Shown here: piece after piece, positions 1 through 9,197 of the stretch
Numbering within the stretch: the first letter of the stretch is position 1
Layout of the letters: each line of letters begins with the position of its first letter
Assembly (NCBI GenBank): GCA_963850765.1
Contig: CAWKMN010000003.1
Location: 930,001-994,000 of the forward strand
DNA from: CAWKMN01 sp963850765
GTDB lineage: Bacteria; Chloroflexota; Anaerolineae; Aggregatilineales; Aggregatilineaceae
Direction: 5' to 3'
Length of the DNA: 64,000 nt
Notes under the pieces: model-generated
What the model was told of the DNA's origin: nothing
Seen by the model: the letters and a program-made list of their open reading frames with translations, nothing else
Database searches by the model: none
Position numbers and translations under genes: made by a program

Positions 1-161
1 GCAAAACGCCCGAATTGTACCACACTTAATCCAGGATCAAAGAGTTGATCTCGACAAGGATTGATCGCATCGTATCAATGGATTTTGTGTTATCTCTCTT
101 GGTTCTATAATGGAACAGATTCCCCGCCACTTTTTTTCTTTTTTATTTAGGGAGGCTAAGC
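1..161 (+). promoter_or_regulatory. Intergenic region with sigma-A-like promoter for the first gene
   Basis: No gene is visible here. A perfect TATAAT box lies at 106-111, with a weak -35 (TTTTGT, 83-88) 17 bases upstream. A GGGAGG ribosome binding site at about 150-155 precedes the ATG at 162. Seen in sequence; not tested. Confidence 0.6.
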
Positions 162-1226
162 ATGGGTCGTAGAGCACTCGGTCTGGTTCTGTTACTTTTG
201 GGGGCAGTGCTGGTCGTTGCAGGGCTGGTGGTGATGTTCGTGGTGGTGCCGGGCATGAAGCAGTTCCCCGACGACGTAGACACCATTCGCCACTATCAGG
301 GTACGGTGCCGGTGCAGCTTAACCCGGCCACGTTTGAATTCATGCGCGATCTGAACGTCGATCTTGAACGCCACTTTATGACCGTGGAAACCGACGGCGA
401 TCTGGCGCTGGTGCGCGAAGAACAAACCTTGAGCACTCAGGGGCAGCCGCTTCAGCAGATCCTCAAGCACCACGCCATTGATCGCAAGAGTATGGAAGCG
501 GTGTCGGATTATCCCGAAGCCTGGAACAGCAACGCGAACCTCTTTGCTCGCGAGGGGTTATCGCTGGGCTGGCCTATCGACAGCGAGAAAAAAGATTATG
601 TGGGATGGAGCGACGATTATCGCAAACCCATTACGTTAAAATTTGAAGGCGAAGTCGAACATCCCGTCGCCGGGATCGACACCTACTATTACACGTCGGC
701 CAGCGACGGACCCCAGCCGATTGATCCCGCCGCCGTGGCCGTGATGGGCCTGCCCACCGAGCTTTCGCAGGAGCAGTTAACCGGGCTGGTCGGCGGCCTG
801 AACCCCGCCCTCGCCCCGATACTCCCCACGCTGATGGCGAGCGCCGAGTGGCCGGACCCGATCCCGCTGATCTACGTGTACGACTACACTGGTGAATACT
901 GGATTGAGCCAACAACCGGCGTGCTGATCGATACCCACAAGGTCGAGATCCGCAGCGTGACCATGCCCGATGAACTGCTGCAGGCTCTGGCCGCACGGAT
1001 CGACGCGATTCCCGGTGCAGATCCAGCAATGATCGGCGGGCTGCTGCCGCTGACGGTTTCGCATCTCGAATACCGTGGAACCGACGAATCGGTGCTCGAA
1101 GCGAAAGACGATGCCGAAGACGCCAAGAATCAGATCCAGCTGTTCGGAACCACGCTGCCGATCGGCGCGATCGTGATCGGACTGGTGCTGGCGCTGGCAG
1201 GGATTTTCCTGGCACGCCGGGCGTAA
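162..1226 (+). CDS. DUF3068 (PorA-like) family membrane protein
   Basis: A 354-residue protein with one N-terminal membrane segment (about 5-30), a long extracytoplasmic middle and a second membrane segment at the extreme C-terminus (about 330-351) followed by Arg-Arg. This two-anchor layout, and the central stretch that carries a thiol-free beta-rich domain, match the DUF3068/PorA family of actinobacteria and Chloroflexota. Function in Chloroflexota is unknown; a cell-envelope role is inferred. The start is supported by a GGGAGG site 6-12 bases upstream and a good -10 box. It stands alone, followed by a dispersed palindromic repeat and a convergent gene. Family assignment is from recall of domain layout, not a search. 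Confidence 0.7.
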   Translation: MGRRALGLVLLLLGAVLVVAGLVVMFVVVPGMKQFPDDVDTIRHYQGTVPVQLNPATFEFMRDLNVDLERHFMTVETDGDLALVREEQTLSTQGQPLQQILKHHAIDRKSMEAVSDYPEAWNSNANLFAREGLSLGWPIDSEKKDYVGWSDDYRKPITLKFEGEVEHPVAGIDTYYYTSASDGPQPIDPAAVAVMGLPTELSQEQLTGLVGGLNPALAPILPTLMASAEWPDPIPLIYVYDYTGEYWIEPTTGVLIDTHKVEIRSVTMPDELLQALAARIDAIPGADPAMIGGLLPLTVSHLEYRGTDESVLEAKDDAEDAKNQIQLFGTTLPIGAIVIGLVLALAGIFLARRA

Positions 1227-1231
1227 AACGG

Positions 1232-1326
1232 CCTCACCCCCGGCAGGCGTCCCCTCTCCAACCGAGTTAGAGAGGGGGACTTGCTTCCTCTCCCTGGCTT
1301 GGCCGGGGAGAGGGCAGGGTGAGGGG
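1232..1326. repeat. Dispersed CCTCACCCC palindromic repeat, copy 1
   Basis: A bipartite GC-rich palindromic element. It opens with CCTCACCCC, closes with the complementary GGTGAGG, and contains two inner CCCTCTCC/GGGAGAGG hairpins. Related copies occur near 5221, 6555, 9095, 43603, 45094 and 54015. It lies between convergent genes and may also serve as a transcript 3' end. Confidence 0.75.
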
Positions 1327-1385
1327 CGTTTTCATGCACAGTATCCGCACTACGCTGGTGAAAACCATCATCCTGCCCCACTTAT

Positions 1386-3335
1386 TTATTTCACAACCGT
1401 GAACCGATCGATCACCACCTCAATCGGCTCGAAGGTCCCGTCCACGTCGTACAGAATCATACGAAGTTCCGCCGGCCCCGGCGGCATATCGAGCGGCACG
1501 AGCAGCGTGAACTGGCTCAGCATCGGGCTGCCGGGCTGCCAGTGTTCCTGCCCGAACGTCATCGACACCGGCGGCTGATCGAGCTGTGCGACATAATTCC
1601 CGTCCGCATCGACCACACGCACGCTGACCCGCAGGCCCGGCATGATACGCGCGCCGCGCTGCCACCACGTCTGGATTTGCAGCGTCCCGCCGGGCGGCAT
1701 CGGATCGTCGTTGAGGATGTAGCCCCCATAACACACCGGGCCATCCGGCGGCACCTGGACGAGAGGTTTCAGCGCGGCGACCTGCTGCCGCACCCGGTTC
1801 GGACCGCCGCGCAGCTTATAAAGCGACACGGACACATCGCCAAACCCGCCCACGATCGGCACGGGGTCTCCAATGGCTGTCAGGATCCCTCCCACGAGGT
1901 TCTGGGGATCCATAATATCCCCCTGCCACGCGACGACCCACACCCGGCTCGCAGCCTGCCCCCGGATCAGCGTCCGCAGCCCATCGATCGCCTCGTCAAA
2001 AAACAGAAAACGGTTGACATCGGTCAGCGGCTCGTCGGGCAGCCCGATCGTGGGGATGTGCGCGTCATAATAGCCGGCCGCGGTGAACAGCGTGCCGTCG
2101 CGCAAAACCAGCACGTCGCCGGGGCGAGACTGCGTATTAATCACGCCAAACGCTTCCCGCAGATAGCTGTCGTAGATGGGCCGGGTCTCCACACGGGCGG
2201 GCAGCGCGACGATCAGCAGGGCCGCAGCCCAGACCGGCCAGCGAATCCAGCGGAGCCAGCGCGCCCGGTCAAGCGACCCTAACCCCACGCCGATCAGCAC
2301 CGCCGCGCCGATCCAGGCCGGCCAGCCATGCCGCCCGGAGAGTTTCGCCTGCACGCCGTAGACCATGACCAGCAGGCCCACCAGCGGGATCACCAGCAGC
2401 GCCAGCGCGAACACCGCTCCATGCAGCCGCGTGCCTGCCTTGCGAACCATCCCGACGCCGAGAACCAGCGCCGCGAGGATCAATCCCACCGCGAGCCACG
2501 CATAGGGCGGGGCGGAATCGGGAACCAGATTTTGCCCGTAGGCGTAAAACTCGACATAGGTGTGGAGCGCCAACCGGGGCGTGATCTGGTCGGCGTAGGC
2601 CGTGCCCGAGCGCACGTCCCGACCGGCCAACGCCAGCATCCAGGGCAGATACCCCAGCGCCATCCCCGCCGCGAGATGCGCCAGGATCAGCATCTTCTGT
2701 CGCGAGCGCCGCATCAGTGCCCGAACCGCGACAAAAACGCCATGCGCCGCCAGCGCCACAAAGCCGGTATAGTGGGTGTAGATCAGGGCCAGCGCCAGCA
2801 GCACATAAGCCAGCAGCAGCGCAGTATAACGGCGGTCGAAGGGATGCGCCTCTTCGCCATATCGCCGCCATAGCGCCCAGATGAAGACGCTCGACCACGC
2901 AAACAGCGCCAGCGCCAGCGCATAGGGCCGGACCTCGAACGCGGCATAGTGATAGCTCTGGGTCAGGGCCAACGCCAGCGCCGCCAGCCATCCCGCGGAG
3001 GCGCGTCCGCTGACACGCCGTCCCAGCGCCATCACCCCGGCCGCGGCAAGCAGCGCGCCCATGAACGAGAACGCCCGCAGCGACCATTCACTCGTGCCGA
3101 CCGCCCCGCCCCACAGCTTGCGCAGCGCGAAATCCAGCGGCATCTGGTTATCGATCTGGGTACACCATTCCCACAAATCGGACCACGGGCGCTCGGCAAA
3201 GTAGGCGTTAACCGTTTCATCGTACCACAGGCTGCGATCCGGCCACTGCTGGATCAGCCCGGCCGCGATCAGCAGCAGAAGCAGCACCGAGACCCATGGT
3301 TCACGCCGCGCCACGTTGGACATGTCAGGACGCAT
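1386..3335 (-). CDS. GT-C fold (GT39/PMT-like) membrane glycosyltransferase-like protein
   Basis: 649 residues with about 10-12 hydrophobic segments in the first 420 residues, followed by a soluble C-terminal beta-rich region (about 430-649). An Asp-Glu pair in the first extracytoplasmic loop (YDET, about 36-39) is the usual metal/catalytic signature of polyprenyl-phosphate-dependent GT-C enzymes. It likely transfers a sugar from a lipid-phosphate donor on the outer face of the membrane; donor and acceptor cannot be told. Its start overlaps the end of the upstream GT-C gene by 11 bases, so the two are probably cotranscribed with the small membrane gene at 5344. An alternative start at 3323 is possible. 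Confidence 0.75.
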   Translation of the reverse strand: MRPDMSNVARREPWVSVLLLLLIAAGLIQQWPDRSLWYDETVNAYFAERPWSDLWEWCTQIDNQMPLDFALRKLWGGAVGTSEWSLRAFSFMGALLAAAGVMALGRRVSGRASAGWLAALALALTQSYHYAAFEVRPYALALALFAWSSVFIWALWRRYGEEAHPFDRRYTALLLAYVLLALALIYTHYTGFVALAAHGVFVAVRALMRRSRQKMLILAHLAAGMALGYLPWMLALAGRDVRSGTAYADQITPRLALHTYVEFYAYGQNLVPDSAPPYAWLAVGLILAALVLGVGMVRKAGTRLHGAVFALALLVIPLVGLLVMVYGVQAKLSGRHGWPAWIGAAVLIGVGLGSLDRARWLRWIRWPVWAAALLIVALPARVETRPIYDSYLREAFGVINTQSRPGDVLVLRDGTLFTAAGYYDAHIPTIGLPDEPLTDVNRFLFFDEAIDGLRTLIRGQAASRVWVVAWQGDIMDPQNLVGGILTAIGDPVPIVGGFGDVSVSLYKLRGGPNRVRQQVAALKPLVQVPPDGPVCYGGYILNDDPMPPGGTLQIQTWWQRGARIMPGLRVSVRVVDADGNYVAQLDQPPVSMTFGQEHWQPGSPMLSQFTLLVPLDMPPGPAELRMILYDVDGTFEPIEVVIDRFTVVK

Positions 3336-5335
3336 CTCCGCTCAGGGTGAGGACACTCCCCTCGGCAGTGGGACACAGTTCAACGCGGATCATCCGCTCC
3401 GCCTGCTGATACTGCCCCGCATAACAACCGTCCGATCCCGCAGTCAGCGTTCCATCGTCGCGCGGCGTCCAGTTGTGATAGGTCAGCGCATGATGCAGCC
3501 ACCCGGCGGCGCGATCCAGGGGCAGGCTGATCGCCTGATCCTGGCTGTCGCCTGCGGCAATCGTCTCAAGATTGGTGGCGAGACTCTGGCGCTCATCCTG
3601 GGGTGGACCGGGCCGCCAGATCTCATAGTTGAACCCGTTCATCGGGATCATATCCGCGGGGAAATACGCCTCATAAACCGCATCCAGCACGGGCGGCGGG
3701 TAAAACTGCGCGCGGAACACGACCACGCCGAAGTCGTGCGCGCGGATAGCCGCGATCAGGCTGGTGGGGTCGTACAGGTCATTCTCGTACAGATTTTTGA
3801 GCTGCGTCGGATTGGTGATCACGTCCTTGCCGGCGCGCAAGCTGAACCCGGCTTCCTCGCTCATGGCGGGTAAATCGCTTTCGCGCAGGATGTCCACGAT
3901 CCGCCAGCCGGTGTTGACGTCGGTTTGGGTCGGCACGTGGCCAATGGTGGCGTAACCTTCCGTCCAGCCCGCCGCGTCGTAAAACGCGTAGCGATCCCAA
4001 TAGCTCGACTCCAGCCCCAATCTCATCCGACAGCCAGCCGAAAAACCGGCCCTCGGTGGGCATCTTGACCACGCTCAGCCCATAGACCAGATACAGCAGC
4101 GGGATCACCAACCCGGCAGCCGTTATTATCGACGGGGAAAACACGGCGAGCCGGCTCTGCCAGCGCCGGAAGGGCCGCGTCAGCGGAATGTCGGGGAAGG
4201 TCCACGCGCCGCGCAGAGTCCGCGCTGCGAACAACCCGGCCAGCAGGCAGGTCGCCGCGATCGCCGTCGCAAAATAGCTGTCACCCGCGCCCCACTTGCC
4301 CGACAGGATCGAGTTGGCGACGGCCAGCACCCACCACACGCTGTACAGCGACAGGCGCGTGAAATACAGCTCGTAGGCGGCAAACAGCCCGGCCAGCACG
4401 ATCAGGACGCGATGCAGTTGGAACCACTGCTTGAACAGGTTCACGAACTGGTGCGGGAAAAACGTGTTGACATTCGCCGCGATGATGTTCGCCCACCAGT
4501 CGCCGTGGGTCGCCACGTTGATCCACAGGAACAGCGCACCCGCCACCGCCGCGAAGATCGCACCCCAGTACAGGCTGCGGCGCGGATTGCGGATAAACAG
4601 AAACCCGAACACGGCCGCACAGGTCGCCACGGCAAGCTGCTTGGTAAAACCCGCCGCCAGCAGGAGCAGCAGCCCCACGATCATCGTGCGGCGGCGCCGG
4701 CGAGAATCGCTGATTTCAGTCACGTGCGCGAGTACGGCCACGGCCAGCGTTTCGAACATCACCATCATCATGTGCTGCCGGAACAGCGGCCCCACGTGAT
4801 ACACATAATTCGACGCCAAAAACGACAGCCCGGCCAGGATCGCGGCGGCGCGGTGACGCTCCTCGCGGTAAACGACGTAACCAATCGTCACGGCGGTGAT
4901 CAGCGTACCGAGAAAACCCACCAGCCGCCCATACCAGTATTCCTCGCCAAACACCCAGACAAACGGCACCAGGATCACATGGTACAGCGGGGGATAATTG
5001 CTGGCATAAAACGGGTAGACCTCGTTATCGCGGTAGGGCCATTCGCCGTGGCTGAACAGGATCGTATCGACCAGCTCGAAGCCTTCGCCCTGGTCATAAT
5101 CAAACGGGAAGCGCATCAGCCCAACGGCGTAATGCACGTAAATAGCCAGGTGGCCAAGCAGCAGCAGGATCGCCAGGGCCAGCAGCAGGCGGGTGATCCA
5201 CCGTATCACGCGGTCATTAACCTCACCCCTCAATCCCCTCTCCACACGCGGAGAGGGGAGGCGAAACGCCGCCGGCTCCCCCTCTCCACGCTGTGGCGAG
5301 CGGCCGGGGGTGAGGCTAACCTTCAGGCTGTCCAT
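3325..5335 (-). CDS. GT-C-like membrane glycosyltransferase, frameshifted near 4015
   Basis: The reading frame starts at ATG 5335, 9 bases after the stop of the small upstream gene and behind a GGGGGAAG site. Residues 2 to about 38 are translated from a copy of the dispersed palindromic repeat (5221-5315). A membrane region follows with the DQGEGFE motif typical of this GT-C subgroup and about ten hydrophobic segments. Near 4010-4026 the frame breaks: one frame reads to WLSDEIGAG and the other continues from LGLESSYWDRYAF to a soluble C-terminus ending at 3325. A single indel restores one protein of about 670 residues. Sequencing error is more likely than decay, since both sides keep conserved character. 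Confidence 0.7.
5221..5315. repeat. Dispersed palindromic repeat, copy 2, inside a coding start
   Basis: It begins CCTCACCCC, ends GGGGGTGAGG and contains two CCCTCTCC hairpins. Unlike the other copies it lies within an open frame and encodes residues of about 7-38 of the GT-C protein that starts at 5335. Confidence 0.75.
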
Positions 5336-5343
5336 ACTTCCCC

Positions 5344-5565
5344 CTATGCGGGACGGCTGCCCAGCGGCAGCAGAGTCAGGCCGATCGCACTGCTCGCAAT
5401 GCCGGCAGCGATACCGAGCTTCTGCATCGTCCCGATTCCGCCCGGCCCCGTGCCGAACGCTTCGGCGGCGATCATCGCGGCCAGCACGATCAGCCCGCCG
5501 ATCAGCAGCAGCCCGCCAAGCTGTCGTTTGGTCAAAGTGAAATCGTCGTGCAGCAGGTTCCACAT
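5344..5565 (-). CDS. Small two-helix membrane protein
   Basis: 73 residues. A short charged N-terminus (about 1-15) is followed by two hydrophobic helices (about 17-35 and 50-66) and a Gly-rich turn. A GGAG site lies 8-12 bases before the ATG. It is the first gene of the three-gene minus-strand unit leading into the two GT-C proteins; the next ATG follows its stop after 8 bases. I do not recognise the family; no catalytic motif is visible. It may be a partner of the downstream transferase (inference). Confidence 0.65.
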   Translation of the reverse strand: MWNLLHDDFTLTKRQLGGLLLIGGLIVLAAMIAAEAFGTGPGGIGTMQKLGIAAGIASSAIGLTLLPLGSRPA

Positions 5566-5724
5566 CGTTCTTTCTCCTCAACGCGGCGCAAGTATACCGC
5601 ACGCCTCCGTTTTTTCGATACCGCGCAACCCTGCCCAACCGGGCTGCGTATAGTGGATAGAAACATGACCAAACATTCCCGCCACTGCTCAAACCTCTGG
5701 CGTATGAACTCAGGAGTTGGATGG

Positions 5725-6501
5725 ATGGATGACCAGGATCGTATCACTGACGGCGTAGACGAAAACAGAACTCCCCCCGTGGACCAGCCCGAAGGCGAGG
5801 GTGTGCCGATTCCTTCACGCATTCGGATCGCCGTCAACGACGTCCGCGAGCGGCTGCGGGAAGACTCTGGCAGCGACGTGGTGAAGGAGTACGAAGAGCG
5901 CTATCACGGGCGCAGACGTCTCGAAACGCCAGCAGCTTCTCAGCAAGAGGAGCCGATCGAAGGTAAGGCGGTTTTTGTGCCGCACTACAAACCGAAGCGT
6001 GTGGTGAACCCGGCCACGGTCAGCGACAACGAGCGCAAGTGGGCGGCGATCGCGCATGGCAGCACGCTGCTCACGGCGGTGCTGGGCATTGTCACCGGCG
6101 GCGCAGCGGTGTTGATCACCATGTTTGTCCCGCTGCTGATCTACTTCTCGTTCCGCAAGCGCTCCGAGTTTGTGGCGTTTCACGCGCTGCAAGCCTTCAC
6201 CCTCCAACTGGTCGGCACAATTGGCTGGGTCGCGCTGATCACGGTCGGAACGATCGCATGGCTGGCACTGCTGGTGGTCTCCGCGCTGCTAATCCTGCTG
6301 CTGATCGGGCTGATCCTGCTGCCACTGGTATTCCTGGCCGGTCTGATCTTCTACGTCCTGTCGCTGGCCCTGCCGCTCGGCATGGTGATCTATTCAGTGA
6401 TCGCGATGGTGGAGACGCACGCGGGCCACAACTACCGCATCCCGTACATATCGCGCTGGGTCGAGAGCCAGATGTACAGCAGCGTGCTCACGATCCTCTA
6501 G
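5725..6501 (+). CDS. DUF4870-type membrane protein with acidic N-terminal tail
   Basis: I chose the ATG at 5725 because an AGGAG site lies at 5712-5716; the open frame extends upstream to 5548 but that part has no coding character. The 258-residue product has a hydrophilic, charged N-terminal 95 residues. A DUF4870-like core follows: NERKWAAIAHGSTLL, a hydrophobic hairpin, KRSEFVAFHALQAF, then further membrane helices. The FHALQ motif and preceding helix are typical of DUF4870. The molecular function of that family is unknown. It is divergently placed from the GT-C operon. Confidence 0.75.
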   Translation: MDDQDRITDGVDENRTPPVDQPEGEGVPIPSRIRIAVNDVRERLREDSGSDVVKEYEERYHGRRRLETPAASQQEEPIEGKAVFVPHYKPKRVVNPATVSDNERKWAAIAHGSTLLTAVLGIVTGGAAVLITMFVPLLIYFSFRKRSEFVAFHALQAFTLQLVGTIGWVALITVGTIAWLALLVVSALLILLLIGLILLPLVFLAGLIFYVLSLALPLGMVIYSVIAMVETHAGHNYRIPYISRWVESQMYSSVLTIL

Positions 6502-6826
6502 AGGGTGTTAGGCATTTGCGCCACCTCAGCCGAGTGACTTGTCCCGTCAGTGAGCCCCTCCCTAAATCCCTCCCCACAGGGTGGAGAGGGACTTCGGACT
6601 CACCCCTTTCTCCGCCTGCGGGGAAAGGGGCCGGGGGATAGGGGCTGAACGCTCACAATACCCTCTAACCCCTTCAGAGCACCCCTCGACAATCGCGCCG
6701 TGCGGCGTCATGTTTTGCGCGCGGCGTGATTTGTGTTAATCTTTCCCGCCATCTATACACATACTCTATCCATCAGGTGAACGGCGCGCTTCACCTGATG
6801 CTGTATTCAGGAGACGGGGAAACACT
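6502..6826 (+). promoter_or_regulatory. aspS leader: promoter plus 5' hairpin
   Basis: This 325-base gap holds a dispersed repeat (6555-6644) and then a clear sigma-A promoter: TTGTGT (6731-6736), 17 bases, TATACA (6754-6759). A perfect 11-bp inverted repeat (CATCAGGTGAA at 6771-6781 and its complement at 6790-6800, 8-base loop) would form a stem-loop at the very 5' end of the transcript, just before the AGGAGA site. Its role is unknown; 5' stabilisation or translational control are options. Confidence 0.65.
6555..6644. repeat. Dispersed palindromic repeat, copy 3 (variant)
   Basis: CCCCTCCCTAAATCCCTCCCC opens the element and a GGATAGGGG-type end closes it, with GGAGAGG and CCCCTTTCTCCGC hairpin arms inside. 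It resembles the copy near 45094 more than those that open with CCTCACCCC. Confidence 0.65.
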
Positions 6827-8600
6827 ATGCTGAAGACACATACCTGTGGCGAATTACGCCCCGAACATGTGGGTCAACAGGTCACACTGGCCGGTTGGGT
6901 GCATCGCTGGCGCGACCAGGGCGGGCTGATCTTCTGGGATCTGCGGGATCGGTGGGGGCTGACTCAGGTCACGATCAATCAGCAGACCGCGCCGGACGCG
7001 CATACCATTGCCAAAGACGTCCGCGCGGAATGGGTCTTGCAGGTCACGGGCACGGTGATCCGGCGGCCCGCCGGAATGGAAAACTCCGATCTGCCGACCG
7101 GCGAAATCGAGGTTGAAGTCTCCGCTCTGACCGTACTGAACCAGGCCAAGACTCCGCCGTTTTACATCAATAAGGACGAGAAGACCGAAGAACTGCTGCG
7201 GATGCGCTACCGCTACCTGGATCTGCGCCGCCCCCGGATGCAGCACAACCTTGTCCTGCGCCACGATGTCATCCGGTTTATCCGCAACTATCTGTCGGAC
7301 CGGGGCTTTGTGGAGATCGAAACGCCCATTCTGTTCAAGACCACCCCGGAAGGCGCGCGCGATTATCTGGTGCCCAGCCGCGTACACCCTGGCAAATTTT
7401 ATGCGCTGCCCCAAAGCCCGCAGCAGCTCAAGCAGCTGTTGATGGTGGCCGGCTACGAACGCTATTTCCAGATCGCGCGCTGCTTCCGCGACGAAGATCA
7501 GCGCGGCGACCGCCAGCCGGAATTTACGCAGCTTGACCTGGAAATGAGTTTCATCGAGCGCGAAGATATCCTGAACCTGATCGAAGGGCTGATGACCGGC
7601 CTCGTGGAAACCGTCACCGATCTGCGAACTGGTCACGAAACCCTTCCCGCGCCTCTCGTATGCCGAGGCGATGTGCCGCTACGGGTCCGATAAACCCGAC
7701 CTGCGCTATGGGCTCACGATTGAGGACGTGAGCGACATCGCGGCCCAGAGCACGTTCCGCGTGTTTGCCGACAACGTGAGCGCGGGCAAGCCGGTACGCG
7801 GGATCTGCGTTCCGGGCTGCGCGCGGCTACAGCCGCAAGCAGCTTGGCGAACTGGAAGAACTCGCCAAGGCCGAAGGCGCGAAGGGGCTCTCCTGCCTGG
7901 CCGTGGAAGATAACGCGGACGAACCCGTGCGCTCGTCGATCGCCAAGTTCTTCACGGCGGATCAACTGCGGGCGATCCTCAACAGCTTTGGCGCCAAGCC
8001 CGGCGATCTGATCCTGCTGGCGTCGGATACAGAAAAGACGGTGTGTGCCGTGCTGGATGTGCTGCGCCGCGACCATGGCCGAGCGCCTCGGTCTGGCCGA
8101 CCCGAAAAAGTTCGCGTTCTGCTGGGTGATCGACTTCCCGCTGTTCGAGTGGAACGCCGACGAACACCGCTGGGATCCCAGCCACCATCTGTTCACCGCG
8201 CCGATGTGGGAAGACGTGCCGCTGCTGGACACCGATCCCGGCAAGGCGCGCGGCCAGCAGTACGATCTGTCGCTGCAACGGCCACGAGGTCGCCGGCGGC
8301 AGCATCCGTATCCACCGCCGCGACGTGCAGGAAAAGATCTTTGGGCTGATCGGGCTGGATGTCGAGGTCGCCAAAGAACGGTTCGGGCATATGCTGGAAG
8401 CGTTCGAGTACGGCACGCCGCCGCACGGCGGGATCGCGCCCGGCATCGACCGGCTGGTGATGCTGCTGGCGGGGGAACCGAACATCCGCGAGGTGATCGC
8501 CTTCCCCAAGTCGCAGAACGCCGCCGATCTGATGGTGGGTGCGCCGTCCGAGGCCGAGCCGGCGCAGCTTGCGGAACTGCATATCCGTCTCGTCGATTGA
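6827..8600 (+). CDS. aspS: Aspartyl-tRNA synthetase, broken by four frameshifts
   Basis: It charges tRNA-Asp (possibly also tRNA-Asn) with aspartate. The N-terminal OB-fold anticodon domain (GWVHRWRDQGGLIFWDLRD, about 22-40), motif 2 (FRDEDQRGDRQPEFTQLD) and motif 3 (GIAPGIDRLVMLL) are all present. The frame changes near 7630, 7810, 8070 and 8270; joining the pieces gives a continuous bacterial-type AspRS that includes the GAD insertion domain. The ATG at 6827 has AGGAGA upstream. Four indels within 650 bases of a gene that cells need points to sequence error, but a second copy elsewhere or real decay cannot be ruled out. Confidence 0.85.
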
Positions 8601-8660
8601 CAGCCGTCGTGCTGCGGGCCTATACTGGCTCAAAAGTCTTGTTGACCAGGAGGGAAACCT

Positions 8661-9089
8661 ATGACCGACGAGTTTAGCGGAATCAAGGCGATTGATAGTC
8701 TATCCGCCAATGAATTCAGGGTGGAGATCGACGGAGAAGCTACGATTGGCATCTTCGGCGTGAGCGGGCTGTGTACGCGCTGCGTGGATCTGGCTGCTGG
8801 CCGGCTGATTTACCAGCCGCTGACCATTACGAAGATGGTGCAGCAGGATGCTCACCTGCCCATCAATCGCTGGACGCGCGAAACCCTGGCGAATCCGACC
8901 AGCAAGGTCACGCGCGAACTGGCGATCGTGGCGCTGGATGAAGGCACCGAAACCCGGCGTTGGGTGTATCGCGACGCCTGGATCAGCGATATTTCGTACT
9001 CCGATTTTGACAAGGGGCACGATACCCTGATCGAGGAGCGGCTGACGATCCAGCACAGCGGCGTGGAAGAGATCTGGCCGGGCGCCTGA
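8661..9089 (+). CDS. T4 gp19-like (phage tail tube fold) protein, stand-alone
   Basis: 142 residues, with AGGAGGG 7-13 bases upstream. The C-terminal pattern (WRYDAW-like segment, then YSDFDKG, then IEERLTIQHSGVEEI) resembles the end of gp19/tail-tube proteins, where IExLELAHEGLE is typical. Such proteins form the inner tube of contractile tails and extracellular injection systems. No sheath, baseplate, spike, ATPase or tape-measure gene lies nearby, so the protein is an orphan here. It may be a domesticated tube-fold protein or part of a scattered system. Family call is from motif recall and needs a profile search. Confidence 0.55.
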   Translation: MTDEFSGIKAIDSLSANEFRVEIDGEATIGIFGVSGLCTRCVDLAAGRLIYQPLTITKMVQQDAHLPINRWTRETLANPTSKVTRELAIVALDEGTETRRWVYRDAWISDISYSDFDKGHDTLIEERLTIQHSGVEEIWPGA

Positions 9090-9094
9090 TCCGG

Positions 9095-9137
9095 CCTCAC
9101 CCCCCGGCCCCCTCTCTACGCGTGGAGAGGGGGAGAG
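9095..9137. repeat. Dispersed palindromic repeat, copy 4 (half element)
   Basis: Only the first half is present: CCTCACCCCCC, CCCTCTC, a short loop and GGAGAGGGGGAG. It is directly followed by a different palindrome (9144-9195). Confidence 0.65.
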
Positions 9138-9143
9138 CAATTT

Positions 9144-9195
9144 GTAGGGGCGGGTTAACAAACCCGCCCAGGGCGACCCGGCGAATCGCCCCTAC
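9144..9195. repeat. GTAGGGGCG palindromic repeat
   Basis: GTAGGGGCG at the left and CGCCCCTAC at the right form terminal inverted repeats, with an inner CGGGTT/AACCCG hairpin. A related short element (GCGTATTGCAATACGC plus CCCTAC) lies at 41957-41979. Between convergent genes. Confidence 0.6.
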
Positions 9196-9197
9196 CC

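Noticed and set aside
2328..2873. Long plus-strand open frames antisense to the GT-C genes and to many other genes
   Set aside because: High-GC shadow frames: Arg/Gln/His-rich, no start signals, and complementary to recognisable proteins.
5336..5692. N-terminal extension of the GT-C gene at 5335 (open frame to 5692)
   Set aside because: It runs antisense-in-frame through the small membrane gene at 5344-5565, is Arg/Asp-rich and has no start signal; the ATG at 5335 has a ribosome site.
8661..9089. A complete contractile injection system in this region
   Set aside because: No sheath, baseplate, spike, tape-measure or AAA ATPase gene is found in the window.
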